From the NCBI GenBank assembly GCA_002491115.1, contig DKVI01000068.1:14279-30545 (forward strand): a stretch of 16,267 bases of DNA, written 5' to 3'. Under the pieces are notes generated by a model. That model did not search any database. It was not told the DNA's origin and worked only from the letters and a program-made list of their open reading frames with translations. This document shows positions 6,462 through 13,057 of the stretch, in pieces (positions within the stretch are counted from its first letter, which is position 1; each line of letters begins with the position of its first letter). The translations under genes and the position numbers were made by a program. Source of the DNA: Lachnospiraceae bacterium UBA7182. Lineage in GTDB: Bacteria; Bacillota; Clostridia; Lachnospirales; Lachnospiraceae.

Positions 6462-8306
6462 TTATCTTCCGCAGACACCGGTGCTGTTGATCAGGACGTT
6501 CAGCACTTCATCCAGGGCCGTCATCAGACGGGATGCTGCGTTGTAAGCTGCCTGGTACATCATCATGTTGGATGCTTCTTCATCCAGGCTGACGCCGGAT
6601 ACGGAATCCCGGGCATTCTGCACCGCATTCAATACAGTTACATTATTCTTTAAGACGTATGTATTGCTGTAAGAATCATTGGCCAGTGTGGTGGATATAT
6701 TGTTCATAAAGTCCGCGAACGAGTTGTTTTTCAGATCCGGATTCGCACCCATCATGGCGTCGGTTCCTGTGGTGGTATTGCCATAAGGATAGGTAGTGAC
6801 CATGGCTTCCATCATGTTCAGCAGGGTGTCTGTCGGATTCTCTCCCGCGTTGCTGACGCCGACCGAACCGTTGACCCAGTTGACATTGATGCCGATATTG
6901 CCGGCGGTGATACCGTCACGGGTATTGTTTTCTTTATTTGCCAGCAGATACCATTTCTCGTCTTTGGGGACATTGGGATCATTACTGGTGCCGTAAATAT
7001 TAATATTGTTCATGACATCGGCAAATCCTTTTGCAAGCTTATCAAGTTCCTGCCTGTAATATTCGTACCCCCGTATATCATTATTGTCATTGGCATTGGT
7101 AAGGTCTTTGCCGTTGTTTTTCCAGAGCATATCCAGACTGGCCTGGATGGAACCGCTCTTAAGCTGCATAAAAGTATTGGCGGTTACCGCCTGGCCGTTA
7201 TCAGTAGCGGTACCCTCGATGCCGCCGTCTGCTTTTGCCTTAAGCGTCAGAGTTTCCTGTGTTTCGCCTGTATCCGCCAGGTTTTTTGCACTTCCTGTAA
7301 ATGTAATGGAGAAATTATCCGGATAAGGCTCTTTGGTTGCATCAAGGGTAGTCAGTGACAAATGTCCGTAGTTTTCACTGCCGGTTCCTTCCGTACCTTC
7401 CACCAGCGTAAGCTTGTGGGTCTGCCCGTTTGCATCTGTGTAAAGCATTTCTACCCGCAGGTCGTCGGGCCATTCTTTTTTGCCGAGAGGGTTGCCGTTT
7501 CTATCCAGATAAAATTCTTCTTCCGGAGCCGCGCCTGGGGCGGCATCATGCTCTGTGCCGTTCTCCACACCGTCATGGGCTTTATCCTTATAATAAGTAA
7601 CCTCAATGGGAATATAGCTGGACAGCTCATCCAGCAGCAGGTTACGCTCATCCATCAATTCCAGGCTCTGCTGCCCCAGGACCTGGTTCTGTTTGATCTG
7701 GCGGTTCAGATTGCCGATCTGCATCAGGATGTCGTTGACTTCCTGTACGGCGCCGTTTTCCGTGTTGTTCCTGCCGTCCAGCTGCGTGTATTCGATCCGT
7801 TCCGATTCGGTAATATGCCTGTCGGCGTCATTGAGAAGATTGGTCAGCGCTTTCATCCTGTTCTGGAGTTCCGCCTCATAGATCGCATCGTTGGCCTTGG
7901 GGTTATCATGCATATAAACCAAAGTGCTGTAGATATCATTAAAGGCGCTGTTAATCCCGTTAATACTGGACTCATCGAAAACTTTTGAAAGCCGGTCCAG
8001 GGAAGACTGTATAGAATCCGTATATCCCGATTTCTGCATCTGGTTGCGGTACTGGGCGTCCAGATACGGGTCGCGGATCTGTGTGACCTTATCCATGCTG
8101 ACGCCGAAGCCGACGATGACTTCGGATCCGTTCATATAATTGGAAACAGGGGTTCTGTAGTTAATGCTGGATGTCTCAAGCGACTGCCTGGTATAGCCCG
8201 GGGTATTCATATTGGACAGATTCTGTCCGATGATATCCAGCCGCTTCTGGTTCGCCTGCAAAGCAGAGAGCGCAGTTGAGAAACCGGCAAAGGTTGCTCT
8301 TACCAT
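6462..8306 (-). CDS. flgK: Flagellar hook-associated protein 1 FlgK (hook-filament junction)
   Basis: FlgK forms the inner junction ring on the hook tip. The 614-residue protein begins MVRATFAGFSTALSALQANQ, followed by the rod/hook/junction signature NLSNMNTPGYTRQ (29-41). The central region is a long variable surface part with many Asp, Asn, Gly and Thr. The C-terminus has VSGVSLDEEASNMMMYQAAY and then ALDEVLNVLIN, the classic FlgK/FlgE tail. I start it at 8306 because GGAGGA (8319-8314) sits 7 bases upstream and the protein then begins at the conserved N-terminus. An in-frame ATG at 8381 would add 25 residues encoded by the structured gap after flgN and has no family support. Length is within the usual 500-650 range. 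Exported without a cleaved signal; its chaperone FlgN is encoded directly upstream. Confidence 0.96.
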   Translation of the reverse strand: MVRATFAGFSTALSALQANQKRLDIIGQNLSNMNTPGYTRQSLETSSINYRTPVSNYMNGSEVIVGFGVSMDKVTQIRDPYLDAQYRNQMQKSGYTDSIQSSLDRLSKVFDESSINGINSAFNDIYSTLVYMHDNPKANDAIYEAELQNRMKALTNLLNDADRHITESERIEYTQLDGRNNTENGAVQEVNDILMQIGNLNRQIKQNQVLGQQSLELMDERNLLLDELSSYIPIEVTYYKDKAHDGVENGTEHDAAPGAAPEEEFYLDRNGNPLGKKEWPDDLRVEMLYTDANGQTHKLTLVEGTEGTGSENYGHLSLTTLDATKEPYPDNFSITFTGSAKNLADTGETQETLTLKAKADGGIEGTATDNGQAVTANTFMQLKSGSIQASLDMLWKNNGKDLTNANDNNDIRGYEYYRQELDKLAKGFADVMNNINIYGTSNDPNVPKDEKWYLLANKENNTRDGITAGNIGINVNWVNGSVGVSNAGENPTDTLLNMMEAMVTTYPYGNTTTGTDAMMGANPDLKNNSFADFMNNISTTLANDSYSNTYVLKNNVTVLNAVQNARDSVSGVSLDEEASNMMMYQAAYNAASRLMTALDEVLNVLINSTGVCGR

Positions 8307-8333
8307 GTGTGATTCCTCCAAAAATAAGTATAT

Positions 8334-8369
8334 GACGGCAAAAAGTCCGCCCGGACCGATACCGCCGTC
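8334..8369 (-). promoter_or_regulatory. Nested hairpin in the flgN-flgK gap, possible attenuator or processing site
   Basis: On the minus strand the 93-base gap before flgK holds an outer inverted repeat GACGGC (8369-8364) / GCCGTC (8339-8334) and an inner one GTCC (8356-8353) / GGAC (8348-8345) followed directly by five T (8344-8340). The inner hairpin plus T run looks like a weak intrinsic terminator. The outer pairing would enclose the T run. The flgK ribosome site lies about 15 bases further downstream. The structure is seen in the sequence; the function is inferred. Confidence 0.4.
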
Positions 8370-8399
8370 TGTAAATTGCAAGTGTCTGTTGATTTTATA

Positions 8400-8876
8400 T
8401 TAAACATATCGGTCGCCGATCCTGGAATGAGGCGCGGCGGCCGGTGTCTGTTTTCCTCCATGATTATAGGCGGCACCCTGCTGTGTGAACAGCTCCAGCT
8501 CGCGGAGCCGTACTTTCAGAATCTGTTCCGATGCTTCCCTGGCTTTTTGCAGCCGGTCAAGCTTAAATTCCAGTTCTTCAAATACGGGGGCGAGGACCTG
8601 CCTCTCTCCGGGCGCGGCGGCTTCCAGGATCTGACGCAGTGTAAAGCCGTCCCATCCAAGGGATTCCTGCAGCTTCATCCGGTGCTGCTCCAGTCCCCGA
8701 AGTTTCAGAAGGAGCGCCTGCTCTTCCTGGATACAGCCGTCCAACAGTTCATGATGCCTGCCGGAAGCGGCTTCGGTCTTTTTATCTTCCGTCCGGGCGA
8801 TCGCCTCAGCGGTGGCGGACAGATTCCGGATGACCGAAATATAATCGTTCAAAGGTTCCTGTGTCGTCTGATTCAT
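8400..8876 (-). CDS. flgN: FlgN-family flagellar export chaperone for FlgK and FlgL
   Basis: FlgN binds the C-termini of the junction proteins FlgK and FlgL in the cytoplasm and brings them to the export gate. The 158-residue product is nearly all helical, with LLDGCIQEEQALLLKLRGLE (45-64) matching the FlgN pattern of an invariant helix rich in 'E...L...l..le..R', then LGWDGFTLRQIL (73-84), corresponding to the short hydrophobic helix that follows in the family, and a last coiled coil up to about residue 130. The C-terminal 25 residues are Gly, Ala and Pro rich and unstructured. Position between flgM and flgK is diagnostic. The best ribosome site (GGAAGGGAG, 8899-8891) is 14 bases before the ATG, unusually far, and no better start is visible, so initiation may be weak or coupled to flgM. 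Confidence 0.85.
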   Translation of the reverse strand: MNQTTQEPLNDYISVIRNLSATAEAIARTEDKKTEAASGRHHELLDGCIQEEQALLLKLRGLEQHRMKLQESLGWDGFTLRQILEAAAPGERQVLAPVFEELEFKLDRLQKAREASEQILKVRLRELELFTQQGAAYNHGGKQTPAAAPHSRIGDRYV

Positions 8877-8907
8877 AGAAAATGAGTATACTCCCTTCCG
8901 TACAGGA

Positions 8908-9207
8908 TCAGTTCAGCCCCAGGAGCCGTCCGGCGATCTTCACGGAATCCGGCCGATAAGTCCCGTCCGCGATCTGGCGGCCAAGCTCCTGAACCCGTTC
9001 CGGACTTGCACTTCCTGTCACCTGAGAGGCTGCACTTTTCGCCAGAATGCGGGCAAAACTGTCCTCCCCATCCTGACCCGTCCGCGGCCCGTTGATTGTT
9101 ACCGTATCGTAATTACCTTTTGCTTTTCCGGACTGTGGCGCGCGTCTGCGCTGTGTAGAGACCGGGGTGCGGTAAGTGGTATCTATTGTCTGGAATTTGA
9201 TATTCAT
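8908..9207 (-). CDS. flgM: Anti-sigma-28 factor FlgM
   Basis: FlgM binds the flagellar sigma factor (SigD/FliA) and holds late flagellar genes off until the hook-basal body is complete. The 99-residue length is usual. The N-terminal half is basic and disordered; in Gram-negative bacteria this is the exported part. The C-terminal sigma-binding helices are clear: SPERVQELGRQIADGTYRPD (68-87) and SVKIAGRLLGL (88-98), the family pattern 'v..lk..I..G.Y.pd...iA..ll'. AAAGGAGG lies 7 bases upstream of the ATG, a near-ideal ribosome site. It is the first gene of the seven-gene minus-strand operon and is preceded by a sigma-28-like element at 9290-9263, which would make FlgM limit its own synthesis. 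Confidence 0.95.
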   Translation of the reverse strand: MNIKFQTIDTTYRTPVSTQRRRAPQSGKAKGNYDTVTINGPRTGQDGEDSFARILAKSAASQVTGSASPERVQELGRQIADGTYRPDSVKIAGRLLGLN

Positions 9208-9262
9208 ACAAAAGCCTCCTTTCTACCCTGAAGAGTACAGGTGTTTTTAATTCTTTTAATAT

Positions 9263-9290
9263 CTATCGGCATTTTTCGTCGAAAGATAAG
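9263..9290 (-). promoter_or_regulatory. Sigma-28-type promoter of the flgM operon
   Basis: Read on the minus strand, GCCGATAG (9270-9263) matches the sigma-28 -10 element GCCGATA(A/T) in 7 of 8 places. CTTAT (9290-9286) lies 15 bases upstream, at the -35 place where TAAA is usual. The -35 match is weak, but the same CTTAT-N15 arrangement recurs at 14139-14166. Predicted transcript start is near 9256, giving a leader of about 48 bases before flgM. Confidence 0.65.
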
Positions 9291-9342
9291 CCGTTCATTC
9301 GTATTTTCCCAAAATTTCACGGTGAATATTCTAAATGCAATC

Positions 9343-9371
9343 TTGCAACCCATGTGAAAAAATGCTAATAT
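9343..9371 (+). promoter_or_regulatory. Possible sigma-A promoter overlapping the sigma-28 site
   Basis: TTGCAA (9343-9348), a 17-base spacer, and TAATAT (9366-9371) match the sigma-A elements in 4 of 6 places each with ideal spacing. The -10 would coincide with the -35 of the sigma-28 element. Such matches arise by chance in A/T-rich spacers, so this is tentative. Confidence 0.3.
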
Positions 9372-9392
9372 AAATCTGGAATACGCCGATAT
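9365..9392 (+). promoter_or_regulatory. Sigma-28-type promoter of the FliK-like/FlhB-C-like operon
   Basis: CTAAT (9365-9369), 15 bases, then GCCGATAT (9385-9392) match the sigma-28 consensus TAAA-N15-GCCGATAT with a single mismatch (TAAT for TAAA). Predicted start is near 9399, giving a leader of about 42 bases to the ATG at 9441. Together with the opposed element at 9290-9263 it makes the 233-base spacer 9208-9440 a divergent late-flagellar control region; no other gene is seen in that spacer. Confidence 0.8.
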
Positions 9393-9440
9393 ATAGACGG
9401 TGAATAATGAATTTTTATGCAGGCGGCAACTGGAGGATAT

Positions 9441-10877
9441 ATGGCGAACATTTTACAGGTAACGACTCCTAATCTGAATACGGATCATCGGAATGTACAA
9501 AGCCCGACGGATCCGAAGCATGCGGTGGACCCGTCTGTCCGCAATCCTGCGGACCCTAACCGGGTAGTCCGCGCGGATAACAGAGACGGTCAGCAGACGG
9601 GGAATACGACCCAGGATGATCTGCTTTCCGTTATTAATTATGAGAGTAATTACGGCGCCTTTGTCAAGAGCCTGGGTGAAAATTCCGACCTGGCCACAGC
9701 ACTTGAGAGCCTGCTGTTCGGCGATATGGCAGGGCTTTTGGGGGCCGAGCATACAGATGTGGGCGCGCTGGTGGACCAGTTCCTTATGACGCTTCGGATG
9801 GATTCGCCCCAGGAGCTTTTTGATTTTCTTCAGGGCCAGCAGGATCTGCAGGCGCGGTTTACAGGAGATTTTTTCAATCAGCTTCGTTATATGCTGACCC
9901 AGGATACGTCCGGCAGTTTTAAAGAAGCTGCCCTTGCCTTTTTAAAAGGATACAACAATTATACTTCCGGCGAACATCTTTTGCAGCAGCTTCACTCCCT
10001 CATGGATGACATCGAACAGCTTTTACAGCGCTCTTTCAGAGAAGAGTTCAGGGAGATGGCCGATGCCATGAACTGGGAGGCGGCCAACGGGGACACGCAG
10101 CAGAATGCTTCCCTGATCAGCGGGAGAATGATTCCTTTCTTATCCAAATACATATCGTCCACCCATGATTACGGGCCTGTCCGGGATGCTACCATGCTTC
10201 TGATCTTCAACGCGGTCCGCTACCAGGACGGAGAGAGAGGAATGCTTGAACGGCTTCTGGAGCGCCTGATGGACAGCCGGGATTTTGAGAGGATGTTCAA
10301 AGGCGACGCCCAGGAGAGTCTTGCGAAGCTTTTGGACGGCGGTCCTTCCACATCTCAGCGTGCCATGATGAAGAGCTTCGCCGACAATCTGTCCGGACTT
10401 TTGTTAAGAGGAGCCAACGGGCAGGCCGGTCTGGAAAATGTCCAGCAGTTTTATACGATTATGAACGGTATGCTTCTGAATGAAAGCGTCTATATGCCGC
10501 TTCTTCATTTTATTATTCCTTTCCAGCTTGAGGGCAACAATGTAGTGTCGGAGATGTGGGTCGACCCTGACGCCAGGAAGGACAAGGAAGACGGGGGCAG
10601 GCAGGTCAAGCTGTTTTTGAAATTTGACGTCCAGGGGCTGGGCAAGTTTGAAATGGTCATGATGCTGCAGGACAGGGAGTCCAGGATGCAGCTTTACGTT
10701 CCTTCCGCCCTGGCGAAGCAGAATAAAAAGATCCAGACGGATGTATCGGAGATACTGAAGAAAAACGGTCTGAGGCTCAGCCAGTTCTCTGTATATGAAC
10801 GGATTCGGGACCGGAGAATTGACGAAGTCTTTCCGGAGATCCGGGAGAAGGAGAAGACGATCAATGTCAGAATTTGA
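9441..10877 (+). CDS. FliK-like flagellar protein (YlqG-like), partner of a FlhB C-terminal-domain homologue
   Basis: The 478-residue product has a polar, Pro/Asn/Asp-rich N-terminus (1-60), a long helical middle (60-345), and a C-terminal domain (about 350-452) that reads like the FliK/Flg_hook substrate-specificity domain: LHFIIPFQLEGN, then VKLFLKFDVQGLGKFEMVMM (389-408), MQLYVPS, and SEILKKNGLRLSQFSVYE (436-453). FliK measures hook length and signals through its C-terminal domain to FlhB. The next gene encodes an FlhB C-terminal homologue and overlaps this one by 14 bases, supporting the assignment; B. subtilis has an adjacent pair (ylqG, ylqH) of similar kind. I start at 9441, where GGAGG lies just upstream, not at the in-frame ATG at 9417, which has no good ribosome site. 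It is unlikely to be the main FliK, normally encoded in the hook operon. No signal peptide or membrane helix. Confidence 0.65.
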   Translation: MANILQVTTPNLNTDHRNVQSPTDPKHAVDPSVRNPADPNRVVRADNRDGQQTGNTTQDDLLSVINYESNYGAFVKSLGENSDLATALESLLFGDMAGLLGAEHTDVGALVDQFLMTLRMDSPQELFDFLQGQQDLQARFTGDFFNQLRYMLTQDTSGSFKEAALAFLKGYNNYTSGEHLLQQLHSLMDDIEQLLQRSFREEFREMADAMNWEAANGDTQQNASLISGRMIPFLSKYISSTHDYGPVRDATMLLIFNAVRYQDGERGMLERLLERLMDSRDFERMFKGDAQESLAKLLDGGPSTSQRAMMKSFADNLSGLLLRGANGQAGLENVQQFYTIMNGMLLNESVYMPLLHFIIPFQLEGNNVVSEMWVDPDARKDKEDGGRQVKLFLKFDVQGLGKFEMVMMLQDRESRMQLYVPSALAKQNKKIQTDVSEILKKNGLRLSQFSVYERIRDRRIDEVFPEIREKEKTINVRI

Positions 10878-11241
10878 TGAACTGATGCGGCAGAAGGCCG
10901 TAGCCCTGAAATATAATCCGGATAAGAACGGAGCGCCGGTGATCGTGGCTTCCGGCATGGGATATCTGGCAGAGAAGATCACGGAGACCGCTATGGAGGC
11001 GGGCGTTCCCGTCTATGAGGATGACTCTCTGGCCACGCTTTTAACCCAGTTAAAGTTAGGGGCGGAGATTCCCCGGGAACTGTACCAGGCGATCGTAGAT
11101 ATATATATTTATTTTATAGGATATGTGTCCGGTCAGGAGACACAGGCAGAGAGCGGGCCTGCAGAAGTACCGGAAGATACGGCGGAGGAACCGCCGGAAA
11201 TAGAGCTTGAAGAAAAAAAGACGACACCGGAAGAACTGTAG
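10864..11241 (+). CDS. Free-standing FlhB C-terminal-domain homologue (YlqH/FlhX-like export switch protein)
   Basis: FlhB's cytoplasmic domain switches the flagellar export gate from hook to filament substrates after self-cleavage at NPTH. This 125-residue protein consists of that domain alone: AVALKYNPDKNGAPVIVASG (12-31), then MGYLAEKITETAMEAGVPVY (32-51), DSLATLLTQLKLGAEIP (54-70) and RELYQAIVDIYIYF (71-84), followed by an acidic tail of about 40 residues. The cleavage motif reads NPDK (18-21): the Asn-Pro pair is kept, but Thr and His are replaced, as is common in YlqH-type proteins, so self-cleavage is uncertain. There is no transmembrane part. In H. pylori the similar FlhX protein can stand in for the FlhB C-terminal fragment. 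The ATG at 10864 lies inside the 3' end of the FliK-like gene with AAGGAG 10 bases before it, so the two are translationally coupled. Confidence 0.85.
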   Translation: MSEFDELMRQKAVALKYNPDKNGAPVIVASGMGYLAEKITETAMEAGVPVYEDDSLATLLTQLKLGAEIPRELYQAIVDIYIYFIGYVSGQETQAESGPAEVPEDTAEEPPEIELEEKKTTPEEL

Positions 11242-11310
11242 CGTGTAAAGACGCATCACAGGCAACCGGCAGTCATATATATGTCCAAAGGAAAAAGGAG
11301 CAAAATACAT

Positions 11311-12387
11311 ATGACATCAGCAACAACGGCTGTTTCGCTGGATCAGGCGCAGGTACGGCAAAAGCAGCAGTCCGGGGCGGAGAGTACATCCGGCCTTTTT
11401 AAATCCCTGTTCGACGGGGTGAAAAACAGCACGGCGGAAAGTATGGATGCCATCTTTGAAGAGGCGGCGTCTCTGTACGGGATTTCGTCCGGCCTGCTTA
11501 AGGCAGTGGCCAGGGCGGAATCGAATTTTAATCCTCAGGCAGTATCTCATGCGGGTGCTTTGGGCGTCATGCAGCTTATGCCGTCCACAGCCAGCTCTTT
11601 GGGCGTTTCAGACCCTTTTAACGCAAGACAGAATATTATGGGCGGGGCAAAGTATTTAAAAACACAGCTGGAACGCTTTGACGGGAATGTAAGTCTGGCG
11701 CTGGCCGCTTATAATGCCGGACCTGCCAGCGTGGAGAAATACGGCGGAGTTCCGCCCTACGCGGAAACGCAGAATTATGTAAAAAAAGTTATTTCTTATA
11801 TGGATGATCCGACGCTTCAGGCGAATACCACGGTGCAGACGGAAGTGCCCCATGCGGGGTATGAGCCGTCTGATGTAAGCAGTGTATCGGATGATTCCGT
11901 TTCCTCCGGGTATCTGGACGGGCTTTATAATGCCCTGAAAGCATTCGGAAGCATGGGAAGCCTGGGCGGCAATCCGGCGGCGGTGGGAAGCATGCCGGCA
12001 AGCAGCGGGGATACGTCCTCCACCGCTTCCTCCCTGAGCAGCATGAACGGGCTGGGGATGCTGGGAAGTCTGTACGGTATGTCGTCGTCGCTGGGAAGTT
12101 CCGGTGTTTCAGGCTTAGGCACGATCGGAAGCTACGGCACGTCTGCCCTGGCCGGGCTTGGAAGTTCGTATGGCTCGTCCGCATTGACAGACACGGGAAG
12201 CCTTTATGGTATGTCATCCCTCTATGGCTCGTCCCAGGAACTGTTAAACCTGCTTTTTGAGAATGTCACCCAGAGCGAAGACGGGGAGACGGTATCCATG
12301 GATAAAAAAAGCTTCTATAACCTGGTGGAACTGCTGCGTATGCAGATGATGAATGCCGGCAGCCAGATCGGTTCTTCTATCGTATAA
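11311..12387 (+). CDS. Soluble lytic transglycosylase (SLT family) with Gly/Ser-rich tail, likely flagellum-associated
   Basis: Lytic transglycosylases cut the glycan strands of peptidoglycan; flagella need this to pass the wall. The 358-residue protein has an SLT domain at about 45-165: AIFEEAASLYGISSGLLKAV, then RAESNFNP with the predicted catalytic Glu70, AGALGVMQLMPSTASSLGV (81-99), GGAKYLKTQL, and LALAAYNAGPASVEKYGGVP (129-148). There is no signal peptide; the N-terminus is polar (Thr, Ser, Gln), so export by the flagellar type III route is possible. Residues about 213-309 are low complexity, rich in Gly, Ser, Leu and Tyr, with GSLYGMSS occurring twice; the last 50 residues become helical. 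I chose 11311 because AAGGAG lies 10 bases upstream; the in-frame ATG at 11281 has none. It lies 69 bases after the FlhB-like gene and 25 before the PilZ gene, so it is in the same transcription unit. Confidence 0.9.
   Translation: MTSATTAVSLDQAQVRQKQQSGAESTSGLFKSLFDGVKNSTAESMDAIFEEAASLYGISSGLLKAVARAESNFNPQAVSHAGALGVMQLMPSTASSLGVSDPFNARQNIMGGAKYLKTQLERFDGNVSLALAAYNAGPASVEKYGGVPPYAETQNYVKKVISYMDDPTLQANTTVQTEVPHAGYEPSDVSSVSDDSVSSGYLDGLYNALKAFGSMGSLGGNPAAVGSMPASSGDTSSTASSLSSMNGLGMLGSLYGMSSSLGSSGVSGLGTIGSYGTSALAGLGSSYGSSALTDTGSLYGMSSLYGSSQELLNLLFENVTQSEDGETVSMDKKSFYNLVELLRMQMMNAGSQIGSSIV
11947..12237 (+). repeat. Gly/Ser-rich low-complexity coding repeat in the transglycosylase
   Basis: This stretch encodes mixed short repeats of Gly, Ser, Leu and Tyr. 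GSLYGMSS is encoded at 12064-12087 and again at 12196-12219; related LYGSS, SSYGSS and GSYGTS units lie between and after them. Codon choice differs between the copies, so the repeat is old or maintained at the protein level. Confidence 0.7.
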
Positions 12388-12412
12388 GAATAAGCGTGAG
12401 GGGGATATACAT

Positions 12413-13057
12413 ATGACGTTAAAGGATTGTGAAAACTGTCTGGTCTACGGCTCGGATAAAAGACCGCTGGCCAGAGCCAGGGTTGTGCAGCTGGGAGACG
12501 ACGAGATTCAACTTTTTTTCAGCAGTTATAAACTGCGCAATGCCAGGCTCCGGACGATCGTGGATTTCTATGACGGACAGCAGGGATTAGTCCGAAGTTT
12601 GTGTGAGCTTGTATTAAAGAAAAATCAGTCGGCCAACAGGATCAGCGAGCCCTGGACAGCGGACGGGACCATATTGAAAGTTTACGACGTACTCCAGAGA
12701 CAGAAGGACCTGCGGGTAAAGGTGCATATTAACCTGGAGTGTATTACGCCGCAGGGATATCGTTTTACAGGAATCATACAGAATATCAGTGCGGGCGGCA
12801 TATTTCTGCTGGCAGACCAGAAGATGAACCCGGGGCAGGCGATTTCGTTCAGACATGCGTTCAAAGACGGCGATCCTGTGGAGTTTGGCGTCAGGGTGAT
12901 CCGGCGCCAGGAAATACTGGCACAGGGCGGTTATGGTTATGGCTGTCAGTTTATGGATCTGTCTGCCCAGGACGAAGCCGACATCCGGAAGTTCGTCTAT
13001 AATAAGCAGATTGAGAAGCAGTTGAGGAGAAAAACAAGGAATCAGGGCATATCATGA
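12413..13057 (+). CDS. PilZ-domain protein, probable c-di-GMP-responsive regulator (YcgR-like)
   Basis: PilZ domains bind the second messenger c-di-GMP; YcgR-type proteins slow the motor when c-di-GMP is high. The 214-residue protein has a beta-rich N-terminal part (1-88) that may be a YcgR-N-like domain, then a PilZ domain (about 93-195): LQRQKDLRVKVHINLECI, QNISAGGIFL (123-132), GDPVEFGVRVIRRQE, GYGYGCQFMDLS (175-184). The NxSxxG motif is intact (Asn124, Ser126, Gly129). The usual RxxxR motif is altered: Gln97 stands where the first Arg is expected, although Arg96 is adjacent and Arg101 is present. Affinity may thus be reduced. The start has GAGGGGG 8 bases upstream. It follows the transglycosylase by 25 bases and overlaps the glycosyltransferase gene by ATGA. 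The C-terminus is a basic helix. Confidence 0.85.
   Translation: MTLKDCENCLVYGSDKRPLARARVVQLGDDEIQLFFSSYKLRNARLRTIVDFYDGQQGLVRSLCELVLKKNQSANRISEPWTADGTILKVYDVLQRQKDLRVKVHINLECITPQGYRFTGIIQNISAGGIFLLADQKMNPGQAISFRHAFKDGDPVEFGVRVIRRQEILAQGGYGYGCQFMDLSAQDEADIRKFVYNKQIEKQLRRKTRNQGIS

Noticed and set aside
7362..7988. Long open frame on the plus strand (208 codons) within flgK
   Set aside because: It lies opposite a clear flgK coding region and shows no recognisable family or ribosome site.
8307..8381. Longer flgK start at 8381
   Set aside because: The extra 25 residues come from the structured intergenic gap, and GGAGGA lies 7 bases before the ATG at 8306.
9371..9392. TAAA at 9371-9374 as the sigma-28 -35 element
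   Set aside because: The spacing to GCCGATAT would be only 10 bases. TAAT at 9366-9369 gives the normal 15.
9417..9440. ATG at 9417 as start of the FliK-like gene
   Set aside because: No good ribosome site; GGAGG is just upstream of the in-frame ATG at 9441.
11281..11310. ATG at 11281 as start of the transglycosylase
   Set aside because: No ribosome site precedes it, while AAGGAG lies within this segment and serves the ATG at 11311.
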